Part shown: in pieces, positions 28,337-37,500 of the stretch | Layout of the letters: the number at the start of each line of letters is the position of its first letter | Position numbering within the stretch: position 1 is the stretch's first letter | Notes under the pieces: generated by a model | Told to the model about the DNA's origin: nothing | Database searches by the model: none | The model's input: the letters and a program-made list of their open reading frames with translations, nothing else | Origin: Roseofilum casamattae BLCC-M143 | Lineage (GTDB): Bacteria; Cyanobacteriota; Cyanobacteriia; Cyanobacteriales; Desertifilaceae | Assembly (NCBI RefSeq): GCF_030068455.1 | Contig: NZ_JAQOSQ010000014.1 | Coordinates: forward strand, 82,726 to 146,725 | Reading direction: 5' to 3' | DNA length: 64,000 nt | Translations under genes and position numbers: made by a program

Positions 28337-30961
28337 ATGGCCGTTGCTGTCGAGCGCTTACTCACCCCAGACATTCACAAACCCACGCGTTACATCGGCG
28401 GCGAAATTGGTGCAGTCTATAAACCTTGGGACGACGCCACCGTCCATTGGGTTCTGAGCTATCCAGAACTTTACGAACTCGGGTCTTCTAACCTGGGGCA
28501 TCAGATCCTGTATAAAATTATTAACACTCAACCGCGCCAGCTCTGCGATCGCGCCTATCTTCCCGGACCGGATCTAAACGCCAAGCTGCGATCGACCAAT
28601 ACTCCACTCTTTGCCCTAGAGTCTCGGCGATCGCTGCAAGAATTCGATATTATTGGTTTCAGTCTCGGTTACGAACTGGGAGCGACGAATATCCTAGAAA
28701 TGCTCGACTTAGCCGGCATTCCGCTTACCTGGACCGAACGGAACTCCAGCAACTTTCCCCTCATCTTTGCCGGCGGACAAACGGCGACCTCGAACCCGGA
28801 ACCCTATGCCGAATTCCTCGATTTTATTGCCCTCGGTGACGGCGAAGAACTATTACCCGAAATTGGCTTAGTCGTTGAAGAGGGTATTAGAAATAACTTC
28901 TCTCGGGAAAATTTGTTGCTCGATCTGGCCCAAGTTCCCGGAGTTTACGTGCCGCAATTTTACGGCCCGAGTGCCGGCGGAACCATTATTCCCCTGCGCT
29001 CCGACGTTCCCAAAAAAGTTGTCCGGCGCACGGCTCCTCCCATGCCTGCCTATTCCGTCGGCCTCGTCCCCTATGTCGAAACCATTCACGATCGCCTTAT
29101 CGTGGAAGTCCGGCGCGGATGCACCCGAGGCTGCCGGTTTTGCCAACCGGGAATGCTGACGCGGCCGGCACGAGATGTGAACCCCGATGACGTGGTTGAA
29201 ACGCTTTCCGAGGGATTGAAAACTACCGGTTATGACGAAATTTCCTTACTTTCCTTGAGCTGTTCCGACTATCTAGCTCTGCCTGCAGTGGGTATGGAAT
29301 TGCGCAACCGCTTGCAAGAACAAAAAATTGCGATTTCGCTTCCCAGCCAACGGGTCGATCGCTTTGATGAAAATATTGGTAATATCCTGGGGGAGACTCG
29401 CAAAGGTTCCCTGACCTTCGCACCGGAAGCGGGAACCCAACGGATGCGCGATGTCATTAATAAAGGTTTGACCAATGAAGAGCTGCTGCGCGGGGTGAAA
29501 AGTGCCTACGACCAAGGATGGGATCGGGTTAAGCTCTATTTTATGATCGGGTTGCCCGGCGAGACGGATGTAGACGTGCTCGGTATTGCTGAAACCGTGG
29601 CTTGGTTGCAACGGGAGTGCCGCGCTCCAAAACGAAAGCGGTTGAGCATCACCCTCACTATTTCTAACTTTACGCCGAAACCTCATACGCCGTTCCAGTG
29701 GCATTCAGTCTCTACCGCAGAATTTCAGCGCAAACAAGAATTATTGCGCTCTGAGTTTCGCCATATGCGCGGAGTAAAGGCGAATTTCACCGACGTGCGA
29801 CTTTCAGCTATGGAAGACTTTCTCTCGCGGGGCGATCGCCACTTGAGTCCCGTTATTCGACAAGCCTGGAAATTGGGCGCCGGAATGGATGCCTGGTGGG
29901 AGAGTTTGGAGAAAGCGTATCAGGCATGGGAAGAGGCGATCGACGAGGCCGGGTTAACTTGGAAATATCGGCAAATTACGGAAGGGACGTGGCAAGCGCT
30001 AAATCAGGTTGACGAGGCGATCGAGTCGCCGATCGATCGCCCTCTACCCTGGGATTATATCGATACGGGAATTAATAAGGAGTGGTTGAAAGAAGACTTA
30101 CAACGAGCCTTAGCAGAAGTCACCGTTCCCGACTGTTCCTTTGACGGATGCTCGCATTGCGGCGTCTGCGGCATTGACTTCGGCCATAATATTGTCGTCG
30201 CTCCCCCTCCCATTCCCACCCCGGAGGAGTCCGTAGGGAATAATCCTCCCGCAGTGCAGCGGTTGCGGGTTACCTTTGGCAAACAGGGCGAATTTTCTCT
30301 ACTGAGCCATTTAGACTTACTTCGATTGCTCGATCGCGCCATTCGCCGAGCCTCCCTACCCATATCCTACACCAACGGATTTCATCCCAGTCCTCGGATT
30401 AGTATTGCCAATGCGCTCTCTTTGGGAACCACCAGTAGCGGGGAGTTAGTCGATTTTGAATTAGCCGAAACCGTTCCGGCAGAGGAGTTTCTCCAACGCT
30501 TGTCAGCTCAACTCCCCGATCGCATTCCTCTATACGGCGCTGTGGAGGTTCCCTTAAAACAAGGAAGTGGCGCTAAACTATTACAGGAAGCCGAATACGA
30601 AATCACTCTCGATGCTTCAGTCGCGATCGCCGCCGAACAATGGCAAGCATGGGTTGCTAATATTGTAGAGCGCGACGAAATTATTTTAGAGGGGCGCACG
30701 AAATCGGGCAAACGGAAACAGGTTAATCTACGCGCTCAATTATTTGAGCTAGAACTCCAGTCCGTTTCGGCAGAAGGCTGGGCAATACTTTGCTATCGAG
30801 GCAGTTGTCGCAATGACGGTACGATGCTGCGTCCTGCGGATGTAGTGTATTTGTTTGAGGTCGTTAGCGGTTCCGATAAAGATAATTCGAGTTCCCTAGA
30901 ATTCCAATTATGCCGCATCCACCGCAAGCAGTTAATGCTCAAAGAGCCATCTGCCGAGTAA
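28337..30961 (+). CDS. B12-binding radical SAM protein with C-terminal DUF2344 (TIGR03960-type)
   Basis: This 874-residue protein has an N-terminal B12-binding-like domain (residues about 30-200), then a radical SAM core with the CxxxCxxC cluster in RGCTRGCRFCQPG (Cys near 262, 266, 269) and SFAPEAGTQRM-like SAM-binding strands. From about residue 635 is a DUF2344 (TIGR03936) domain starting RLRVTFGKQGEFSLLSHLDL. A Cys-rich piece, CSFDGCSHCGVCGIDFG near residue 600, could hold an extra metal site. The reaction is unknown. In many bacteria the gene stands near rne/rng, but not here. The ATG at 28337 has a GGAGG site 9 bases upstream, which decides the start over a TTG at 28328. Confidence 0.85.
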   Translation: MAVAVERLLTPDIHKPTRYIGGEIGAVYKPWDDATVHWVLSYPELYELGSSNLGHQILYKIINTQPRQLCDRAYLPGPDLNAKLRSTNTPLFALESRRSLQEFDIIGFSLGYELGATNILEMLDLAGIPLTWTERNSSNFPLIFAGGQTATSNPEPYAEFLDFIALGDGEELLPEIGLVVEEGIRNNFSRENLLLDLAQVPGVYVPQFYGPSAGGTIIPLRSDVPKKVVRRTAPPMPAYSVGLVPYVETIHDRLIVEVRRGCTRGCRFCQPGMLTRPARDVNPDDVVETLSEGLKTTGYDEISLLSLSCSDYLALPAVGMELRNRLQEQKIAISLPSQRVDRFDENIGNILGETRKGSLTFAPEAGTQRMRDVINKGLTNEELLRGVKSAYDQGWDRVKLYFMIGLPGETDVDVLGIAETVAWLQRECRAPKRKRLSITLTISNFTPKPHTPFQWHSVSTAEFQRKQELLRSEFRHMRGVKANFTDVRLSAMEDFLSRGDRHLSPVIRQAWKLGAGMDAWWESLEKAYQAWEEAIDEAGLTWKYRQITEGTWQALNQVDEAIESPIDRPLPWDYIDTGINKEWLKEDLQRALAEVTVPDCSFDGCSHCGVCGIDFGHNIVVAPPPIPTPEESVGNNPPAVQRLRVTFGKQGEFSLLSHLDLLRLLDRAIRRASLPISYTNGFHPSPRISIANALSLGTTSSGELVDFELAETVPAEEFLQRLSAQLPDRIPLYGAVEVPLKQGSGAKLLQEAEYEITLDASVAIAAEQWQAWVANIVERDEIILEGRTKSGKRKQVNLRAQLFELELQSVSAEGWAILCYRGSCRNDGTMLRPADVVYLFEVVSGSDKDNSSSLEFQLCRIHRKQLMLKEPSAE

Positions 30962-31037
30962 ACGGCGTTTGCCAAATCTCATTTCAGGGAACAGCATTCA
31001 AGACTAGGGTCATCTACAGGGGGAAAGGAGCTATAAA

Positions 31038-33554
31038 GTGAGCTTGTTAACTCGCATGTACGAATATCAATTTGGAGGAAGTTTACCTCTAAATTCACCC
31101 ACCTATGTTGTCCGTCAAGCCGATGCGGATTTGTTTCGCGGTGTCTTGTCTGGAGAATTTTGCTATGTCCTCAACTCGCGACAAATGGGCAAGTCTTCCT
31201 TGCGCGTGCGGACAATTCAGTTGTTGCAAAGTCGCGGTATTGTCTGTGGTGTTATCGATTTAACGTCAATTTTTAGTCGCAATATTACGGCTGAAGAATG
31301 GTACGCCGCCTTTGCCTATTCGGTGTTAAGTAGTTTCAATTTAGCCGATCGGATTAATTTACTGAAGTGGTGGCGCGATCGCCTCGCTTTTCCTCCCGTA
31401 GAACGACTGCGACTGCTCCTCGAAGAAGTCGTCTTATCTCATATTCCCCATAATGTGGTAATTTTTGTTGATGAGATTGATAGTATTCTCGGTCTAAAAT
31501 TCCCGGTTGATGATTTTTTTGACTTGATTTGTTCCTGCTATCGCCGTCGGGATGAAAATCCGGAATATCAACGACTGACTTGGGTATTGTTGGGGGTTGC
31601 CGCTCCCTCAGAATTGATCGCTCATCCGCAAAGCAGTCCGTTTGATATCGGTCGCGAAATTCAGTTAACTGGGTTTCATTTGCAAGATTGTTTGACCTTG
31701 GCTGAAGGCTTGGTGATGAAAGCGCGATCGCCAAATACGGTATTGCGACAAATCTTAGCATGGACGGGAGGCAAGCCATTTTTAACGCAGAAGTTATGCC
31801 ATTTAGTTGCTAATTGTGCCGAGTTTATTCCCATAGGTAATGAAGAACAAGCCATCGCGCAATTAGTGCGATCGCGCATTTTGAATAATTGGGAAGTACA
31901 AGACGAACCAGAGCATTTACGCTCGATTCGCGATCGCCTCTTAGAAAGCCGCAACCGCACCGAGATATTAGAACTGTATTGGCAAATTCTAAGTCAGGGG
32001 GAAATTCCGGCAGATGAAAGTGTATTGCAAACGGAATTGCGTCTGAGTGGATTAGTTGTAAAATCGCCATTTGGAAATAGTTCGGCACGGCCGATTTTAC
32101 AAGTTTATAACAAAATTTATGCCTTTGTCTTTAATAAACAATGGCTCCAACGGACTTTGGGGTATTTACCCATAAAATCTGTAAATAGTTGGATCGATAA
32201 TAATATTTCAGACGAACAACGTATTTACGATCATTTACTCTATTGGGTGCAGAAAGAAGCGCCCACTCAAGTCATTCAACGAGTACACAAATTATTTATT
32301 CAAATTATTGGTTATCCGGATATTGAGATTAGTGCTGCTCTGCGTCGCTTAACTATAGCCATTGAAGAACAAAGTCAGTTTAACAAAATTCTCAATCGCT
32401 GTTTCTATACTCTGATCAATCATTGGCAAATTCGCTTGTCTTCCCAAAGCGCGATCGTTGGCTTAATTGCCATGTTCGATCGCATTAAGAGGGAGGATGA
32501 GTGCTATCCATCTTCCATGCCAACTTATGCGATAAATCTCAAGGAAGTTGTACGTGCATTTTGCGATAGTCCAGAGTATAAAACCATCGAGCAGTTATTT
32601 GTCGAACCCATTATTTATGCCACAGTTAAAGAATTTCAAGAAAGCGAAGATTATCAGTTTTTGCGTATTTTAATCAACAAAAAAGATTGTTCTGATGTTA
32701 CGCCTGGCCCTCTAATTATCCCCTCTCTCAAAACTCAAGTTTATCGCTATCCTTATCTGTATCAATATTCATTGATTCAATCGAATAGTACGAGAGATCA
32801 TCAACTCTTACTGCAAGAAATTCAAGCCGAACGTCAGTGGGATTTTGAGTTGAGCTTATCCCAATATGCTACCTATCTGATTAAACGTGTCTCGGGTATC
32901 CAAAGCTACCAGCCCGTTGCCAACCCGACTCTACTTAGCGATGAGGAATTGTATTCAGCCATTCAACAATTTACTGGTAAAGTTGAGGGGGATTTTAGCT
33001 ATAAAGAACTGGCCAGGAATTTCTTACAAGACACGGAAAATGTTGGGTCTTATGAAGAATTCAAAAACCATATCTACGATTATCTGATTTCGGCGATCGA
33101 TCCAGATTTTGGCTATCATCACTTTTATTTTAATCTAAGGAAAAAGTTAAAAAGCTTATTTCCAGAACGCGATCGCCAAGATTTTAACTCGATTTTGCTG
33201 GCGAAAACCTGCCAAGACTTACTCAAATTCTTGATTGAAAGTCCGCACCATCCCAATCACTATATTTTTGTCAACTTAATTGCCAATTTAGGCGAGCTGA
33301 AAACCAGCGCCCTCCTGCTTAAAATTGTGCTCCTCTCCGGACAAACCCAATCCAATTTAGGACATCAATTGTTCCAATGGTTTAACTACTATGAATCTCA
33401 ACCTATCGATCGCATTCAATGGTTTGTTAATTTTTTGGAAAACATCAATGTAGCTCTCGTGATTAATAACGAAACCTTAGACTTTGATTTTCTCCAAACT
33501 TATTTAAATCAAAATTCAGTACATTCAAGTAACAGTACGGTTCTGCATCGATGA
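31038..33554 (+). CDS. AAA-like (AAA_35) ATPase with unknown helical C-terminal region
   Basis: The N-terminal 350 residues match the AAA-like family common in cyanobacteria: YVVRQADADLFRGVLSGEFC, a Walker A-type loop LNSRQMGKSSLRVRT near residue 47 and Walker B VVIFVDEIDSIL near residue 140. This family is related to STAND-type signalling NTPases. Residues about 390-480 (YDHLLYWVQKEAPTQVIQRV ... LNRCFYTLINHWQ) resemble a helical domain seen in other cyanobacterial proteins; the rest, to 838, is helical and unrecognised. The GTG start is supported by an AAAGGAG site 7 bases upstream. It stands alone, 76 bp after the radical SAM gene. Signalling or defence roles are possible but unproven. Confidence 0.75.
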   Translation: MSLLTRMYEYQFGGSLPLNSPTYVVRQADADLFRGVLSGEFCYVLNSRQMGKSSLRVRTIQLLQSRGIVCGVIDLTSIFSRNITAEEWYAAFAYSVLSSFNLADRINLLKWWRDRLAFPPVERLRLLLEEVVLSHIPHNVVIFVDEIDSILGLKFPVDDFFDLICSCYRRRDENPEYQRLTWVLLGVAAPSELIAHPQSSPFDIGREIQLTGFHLQDCLTLAEGLVMKARSPNTVLRQILAWTGGKPFLTQKLCHLVANCAEFIPIGNEEQAIAQLVRSRILNNWEVQDEPEHLRSIRDRLLESRNRTEILELYWQILSQGEIPADESVLQTELRLSGLVVKSPFGNSSARPILQVYNKIYAFVFNKQWLQRTLGYLPIKSVNSWIDNNISDEQRIYDHLLYWVQKEAPTQVIQRVHKLFIQIIGYPDIEISAALRRLTIAIEEQSQFNKILNRCFYTLINHWQIRLSSQSAIVGLIAMFDRIKREDECYPSSMPTYAINLKEVVRAFCDSPEYKTIEQLFVEPIIYATVKEFQESEDYQFLRILINKKDCSDVTPGPLIIPSLKTQVYRYPYLYQYSLIQSNSTRDHQLLLQEIQAERQWDFELSLSQYATYLIKRVSGIQSYQPVANPTLLSDEELYSAIQQFTGKVEGDFSYKELARNFLQDTENVGSYEEFKNHIYDYLISAIDPDFGYHHFYFNLRKKLKSLFPERDRQDFNSILLAKTCQDLLKFLIESPHHPNHYIFVNLIANLGELKTSALLLKIVLLSGQTQSNLGHQLFQWFNYYESQPIDRIQWFVNFLENINVALVINNETLDFDFLQTYLNQNSVHSSNSTVLHR

Positions 33555-33701
33555 TTAGTAGAATCTTTCTAAATAACTTCAGTTTTGGACAAGAATAGTT
33601 GACGATCGTTCCAGAAAATAGGGAATAGGGAACAGAATATGTTCTACTCGCCTACTCCCAACTTAACCAAAATTGACGCGAACTAAGGATTGCAGTTCAG
33701 T

Positions 33702-34553
33702 TTAAACATCTCCATCCGTATTGCTCAGATTAAACAGAAAAGGGACGCTCGAATTCGAGTCGTTACCCATCACCAAGACTTTCGGCATCTGAGCGCCACC
33801 ATTGCGCCACGCTTCGATCGCCTCTTTCTGGAGAACCAACTCCCCACCTTGGGCGCGCAAAGTCTCTGCCAGCAAGCGTTGCGCTTCTGCTTTCCCTTTC
33901 GCCCGGTTCACATCTGCTTGAGCTTCTTGTTCGGCTTCCTGAGCAATATAAATCGCCCGTTGGGCGCGCTGTTCGGCGATTTGTTTCTCCTCAACAGCGC
34001 GGGCAAACTCCGGCGAGAAGGCTAAGTCAATAACGCTCGTATCGAGGACAATAATCCCGTATTTTTCGAGACGATCGTTCAACGCTACGTCGAAATCTTC
34101 TTTTAACTTCGCTCGCTTCGTAATCGACTCCTCGACCGTGCGCACGGCTGCGGCAATTTTAAACGATTCTTGAGTTTGCGGCGCAATAATCTTCGAGACC
34201 AAATTTTCCAGAGTCCCCTGAGTTCGGCGAATATTCACCACTTGTAGGGGATCGAGGCGAAAGTTAATCGCAAAGCGAGCGGTTAATTCTTGCAGATCGC
34301 GGGTGGAACTTTGGGCTGGAACCTCAAATTTTTGCACGGTTACGTCGTAAACATCCACCGCTGCGACTAATGGAGGTTTGAAATGAATGCCTTCGAGCAA
34401 GGCCCCATCTCTGGCTTTTCCCAGAACACTCAGAACTCCCGCTTGGCCGGGATTGATGATGACAAAGCAATTGGTGGCAATTAAGATAATAGCAGCAATA
34501 ATAATCCCCAAAATAGCGGCTGGAGTTCCGCTAGGGGAGGCACCTCTGGTCAT
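33702..34553 (-). CDS. Prohibitin-family SPFH membrane protein
   Basis: The 283-residue protein has one N-terminal membrane helix (residues about 12-35), then an SPFH/band 7 domain (VINPGQAGVLSVLGKARDGA, HFKPPLVAAVDVYDVTVQKF, LTARFAINFRLDP), and a long coiled coil rich in Ala, Glu, Arg and Gln (about 185-250). Prohibitins form ring-shaped membrane assemblies that scaffold proteases or protect complexes. In cyanobacteria a homologue sits in the thylakoid or plasma membrane. It is divergent from the NdbB-like gene, 99 bp away. Confidence 0.9.
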   Translation of the reverse strand: MTRGASPSGTPAAILGIIIAAIILIATNCFVIINPGQAGVLSVLGKARDGALLEGIHFKPPLVAAVDVYDVTVQKFEVPAQSSTRDLQELTARFAINFRLDPLQVVNIRRTQGTLENLVSKIIAPQTQESFKIAAAVRTVEESITKRAKLKEDFDVALNDRLEKYGIIVLDTSVIDLAFSPEFARAVEEKQIAEQRAQRAIYIAQEAEQEAQADVNRAKGKAEAQRLLAETLRAQGGELVLQKEAIEAWRNGGAQMPKVLVMGNDSNSSVPFLFNLSNTDGDV

Positions 34554-34652
34554 GAAAATCTCCTAAAGATTGAAATATCCTCGACGATCTTAGTCTAAGA
34601 GGTTGCTATCCTGATAGTAAGGTTCTCTGGTTTGTCTGTAGAGCATTCTGTT

Positions 34653-35846
34653 ATGGCACAACAATCTGCACGTATTGGTATTTTAGGTGGTGGTTTCGGA
34701 GGGTTGTATACGGCCCTGCGTTTGAGCGAGTTTTCGTGGGAAGGGAGCGAGAAACCAGAGATTGTTTTGATCGATCGCCGCGATCGCTTTGTCTTTATGC
34801 CCCTACTCTACGAGTTGGTGACCTCAGAGATGCAAACCTGGGAGATTGCTCCCCCGTATGAAGAGCTGCTGGCGAATACTGGAGTGCGCTTTATTCAAGC
34901 TGAGGTGAGTCAAATCGATCTGGACAAGCAAGAGGTGACTCTAGATTCGGATGAAGTTCTTCAGTGCGATCGCATTGTCTTAGCCTTAGGTGGGGAAACG
35001 CCCATGACTTGGGTTCCCGGATGCCAGGAATATGCCATTCCGTTCCGTACCTTGGAAGATGCCTATCGTTTGGAAGAATCTCTACGAGTTTTGGAAGAGT
35101 CGGATAAGGAGACGATTCGGGTGGCGATCGCCGGCGGCGGATATAGTGGAGTAGAATTAGCCTGTAAGCTGGCCGATCGACTCGGCGATCGCGGTCGCAT
35201 TCGGATCGTGGAAAAAGCCGAAGCCATCTTAGCCAACTCTGCCGAATTTAATCGCACTGCTGCTGAAGCCGCCTTGAAAGAGCGCAAGGTCTGGATTGAC
35301 CTCGAAACCACCATTGAGGCCATTTCTCCCGAGTCTATGCGTCTATCTTATAAAGGACAAGACGACGAACTGCCCGTCGATCTCGTCCTGTGGACTATTG
35401 GCACGCAAATTGCCCCCAGCATTCAGTCTCTCTCGCTCAAGAAAAATAAACGAGGACAGATTATTACCGCGCCGACATTACAAGCCGTTGATGCTCCCCA
35501 TTACTTTGTCCTGGGAGATCTGGCCGACTGTTGCGATGCCACCGGTCAAACCGTCCCGGCAACGGCTCAAGGTGCCATCCAACAAGCCGACTACTGCGCC
35601 TGGAATCTGTGGGCTTCCTTAACCAACCGTCCGTTGCTCCCCATGCGCTATTCTCACTTGGGAGAAATGATGGCCCTGGGAATGGAAAATGCTACACTCA
35701 CCGGTCTAGGGCTAAAATTGAGCGGCCCGTTCGCCCATATCGCTCGTCGGCTCATTTATCTGTATCGCTTGCCCACATTTAACCATCAATTAAAAGTCGG
35801 CTTGAACTGGGTCGCCCAACCCTTACAAACCCTCATGCTAGATTAA
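34653..35846 (+). CDS. ndbB: Type II NAD(P)H dehydrogenase, NdbB-like
   Basis: This 397-residue flavoprotein carries an N-terminal FAD-binding motif (ILGGGFGGLYTALRLSEFSW), a second dinucleotide-binding motif (VAIAGGGYSGVELACKLADR near residue 160) and the C-terminal FAD contact YFVLGDLADC near residue 285. It lacks membrane helices but ends in an amphipathic segment (RRLIYLYRLPTFNHQLKVGL) that could hold it on the membrane. From memory it resembles Synechocystis Slr1743 (NdbB), which reduces demethylphylloquinone; that assignment is moderate. I start at the ATG at 34653 rather than the TTG at 34632. Confidence 0.75.
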   Translation: MAQQSARIGILGGGFGGLYTALRLSEFSWEGSEKPEIVLIDRRDRFVFMPLLYELVTSEMQTWEIAPPYEELLANTGVRFIQAEVSQIDLDKQEVTLDSDEVLQCDRIVLALGGETPMTWVPGCQEYAIPFRTLEDAYRLEESLRVLEESDKETIRVAIAGGGYSGVELACKLADRLGDRGRIRIVEKAEAILANSAEFNRTAAEAALKERKVWIDLETTIEAISPESMRLSYKGQDDELPVDLVLWTIGTQIAPSIQSLSLKKNKRGQIITAPTLQAVDAPHYFVLGDLADCCDATGQTVPATAQGAIQQADYCAWNLWASLTNRPLLPMRYSHLGEMMALGMENATLTGLGLKLSGPFAHIARRLIYLYRLPTFNHQLKVGLNWVAQPLQTLMLD

Positions 35847-35902
35847 AACTAGAGTTGAGTTTGCTTATCAACTAGCGATCGCTATCCCTATTCAGTAGAT
35901 TT

Positions 35903-36628
35903 ATGTCACCACCGAAGGTTGTCTTTTTGGATGCTGTTGGAACCCTATTTGGCGTTCGCGGCAGTGTTGGAGAAATCTATAGTCAATTTGCCGGCCAATT
36001 TGGCGTTGAAGTCTCTGCGGATTTGGTCGATCGCGCTTTTGCCGAAAGCTTCAAACATGCCGAACCCTCCGTCTTTCCTGGAGTCAGTAAGGAAGAACTC
36101 GAGCACTACGAATTTACTTGGTGGAAGCAGATTGCCCGACAAACGTTTCAAAGAGCGAGAGTGTTGGAACAATTCACTGATTTCGATCGCTTTTTTACCG
36201 AGCTGTATTATTACTTTTCCACCTTTTATCCTTGGTTTGTCTACCCTGATGTGAAATCGGCGCTGTTAAGCTGGAAAAATCAGGGCATTCAACTGGGCGT
36301 GATCTCCAATTTTGACTCTCGCCTGCACCAAGTTCTGAAAGCACTAGCCTTAGAAGAGTTTTTTTCATCGGTGACAATTTCCACAGAAGTTTGCGCCGCC
36401 AAACCGAATCGAAGAATTTTTCATGCCGCTCTATCTCAGTATGGATGTAAACCCCATCAAGCCTGGCATATTGGCGATAGCTATCAAGATGATTATCTCG
36501 GAGCAACGGAAGCCGGTTTACTGGGAATTTTACTGCAACGGCAAGCCCAACATCCCCAGCTATTCAAGAGCGTTCGAGGTCGCGTTTGGTCTCATCTGCA
36601 ACCTTCAGCATTCTTGACCCCTTTATAA
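35903..36628 (+). CDS. HAD-superfamily hydrolase (REG-2/HDHD3-like)
   Basis: The 241-residue protein has the HAD motifs: VVFLDAVGTLFG (motif I; the second Asp of DxD is replaced, DAVGTLFG reading D-A-V), VISNFDSRL (motif II), a Lys in CAAKPNRRIF (motif III) and HIGDSYQDDYLGA (motif IV). A helical cap lies between residues about 20 and 95. The substrate is unknown. The replaced second Asp of motif I is the general acid in phosphatases, so catalysis may be altered. Its last bases overlap the end of the convergent gene at 36623. Confidence 0.8.
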   Translation: MSPPKVVFLDAVGTLFGVRGSVGEIYSQFAGQFGVEVSADLVDRAFAESFKHAEPSVFPGVSKEELEHYEFTWWKQIARQTFQRARVLEQFTDFDRFFTELYYYFSTFYPWFVYPDVKSALLSWKNQGIQLGVISNFDSRLHQVLKALALEEFFSSVTISTEVCAAKPNRRIFHAALSQYGCKPHQAWHIGDSYQDDYLGATEAGLLGILLQRQAQHPQLFKSVRGRVWSHLQPSAFLTPL

Positions 36629-37423
36629 GGTACCGGGATGATGAATAGAATTGGTCATTAAAGGATTTTGCAGCTCTTCCTCGGGGTTAAAGATGTAGTC
36701 ATAGTCAAAAATAAAGGAATTCTGATGTCGAATGACAGAAAACCCCAGATTAATCACGACTTCAGTGCTAAAGGTTGCCATGGTTAATTCGAGGGCTTTC
36801 TTCTCAGAGACTTGCGGACTCTGCACGAAGAAATTTCGCTGAGCAAAAAATAGGTTCTCATCTTTAGGCGTAATAATTCCATTAATCTTATGAGTATTTT
36901 GAATGGGTTTCACGTAAGCATTCAGAAAAAATTCTTGATTGATTTGTAATAAATAAAGCCGTTCGTGTTGGAACCAGCTCATTTTAAACATCATTCCCAA
37001 TAACTCAAAGCCCAGAATATAATGAAAAACATTATTTTTTTCCTCGGGATTCAAAACTAATTGCAATACTGATTCTAAAAATTGTTGGGGCTGGCAGCGC
37101 AGATCGTAAGCTGAGTGAATATAAAATTGACGAATATATCCGCGCAGTTCCGTGTGGTTTAGCTCTCGAGAAATTTGGAAATTATGCAGGTGTTCGGCAA
37201 CTTTTTGCTTGGTTCGTTGGTCTTGAACGAGTTTGGCAACAATCCCATCAGCGGTATATTCATCTAAAAATTCGGCTTGGCTTTCTGCAGGAGCAGATAC
37301 CAATATATGACATAAAGATAAGACATACCTTCGCTGTTGCCAGGATAAGCCCTCCGTCCAGTTTTGTGCTGCGCGAGGAAGTTGAGACAGAATGGGTTTC
37401 GAGGGAGTGGAAGAGCTGGTCAT
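36623..37423 (-). CDS. Conserved cyanobacterial protein, function unknown
   Basis: A 266-residue, mainly helical soluble protein. It has no motif I can name. I recognise the style (LSWQQRRYVLSLCHILVSAP, then SYIRQFYIHSA-like and NNVFHYILGFELLGMMFKM) from proteins found across cyanobacteria, sometimes mislabelled as cobyrinate amidase fragments. No glutamine amidotransferase or ATP-binding motif is visible here, so that label is not supported. It ends in a 6-bp convergent overlap with the HAD gene and lies downstream of aroE on the same strand, 77 bp away. Confidence 0.65.
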   Translation of the reverse strand: MTSSSTPSKPILSQLPRAAQNWTEGLSWQQRRYVLSLCHILVSAPAESQAEFLDEYTADGIVAKLVQDQRTKQKVAEHLHNFQISRELNHTELRGYIRQFYIHSAYDLRCQPQQFLESVLQLVLNPEEKNNVFHYILGFELLGMMFKMSWFQHERLYLLQINQEFFLNAYVKPIQNTHKINGIITPKDENLFFAQRNFFVQSPQVSEKKALELTMATFSTEVVINLGFSVIRHQNSFIFDYDYIFNPEEELQNPLMTNSIHHPGTL

Positions 37424-37500
37424 CAGAAGGAAGAAAGAGTTAGTTGATTCGCACGGGTCAAACTCAATGGGAAACGATAAACTGATTGCGGAGTGGAATT

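Noticed and set aside
36623..37423. Cobyrinate a,c-diamide synthase
   Set aside because: A remembered database label for relatives, but no amidotransferase or P-loop motif is present.
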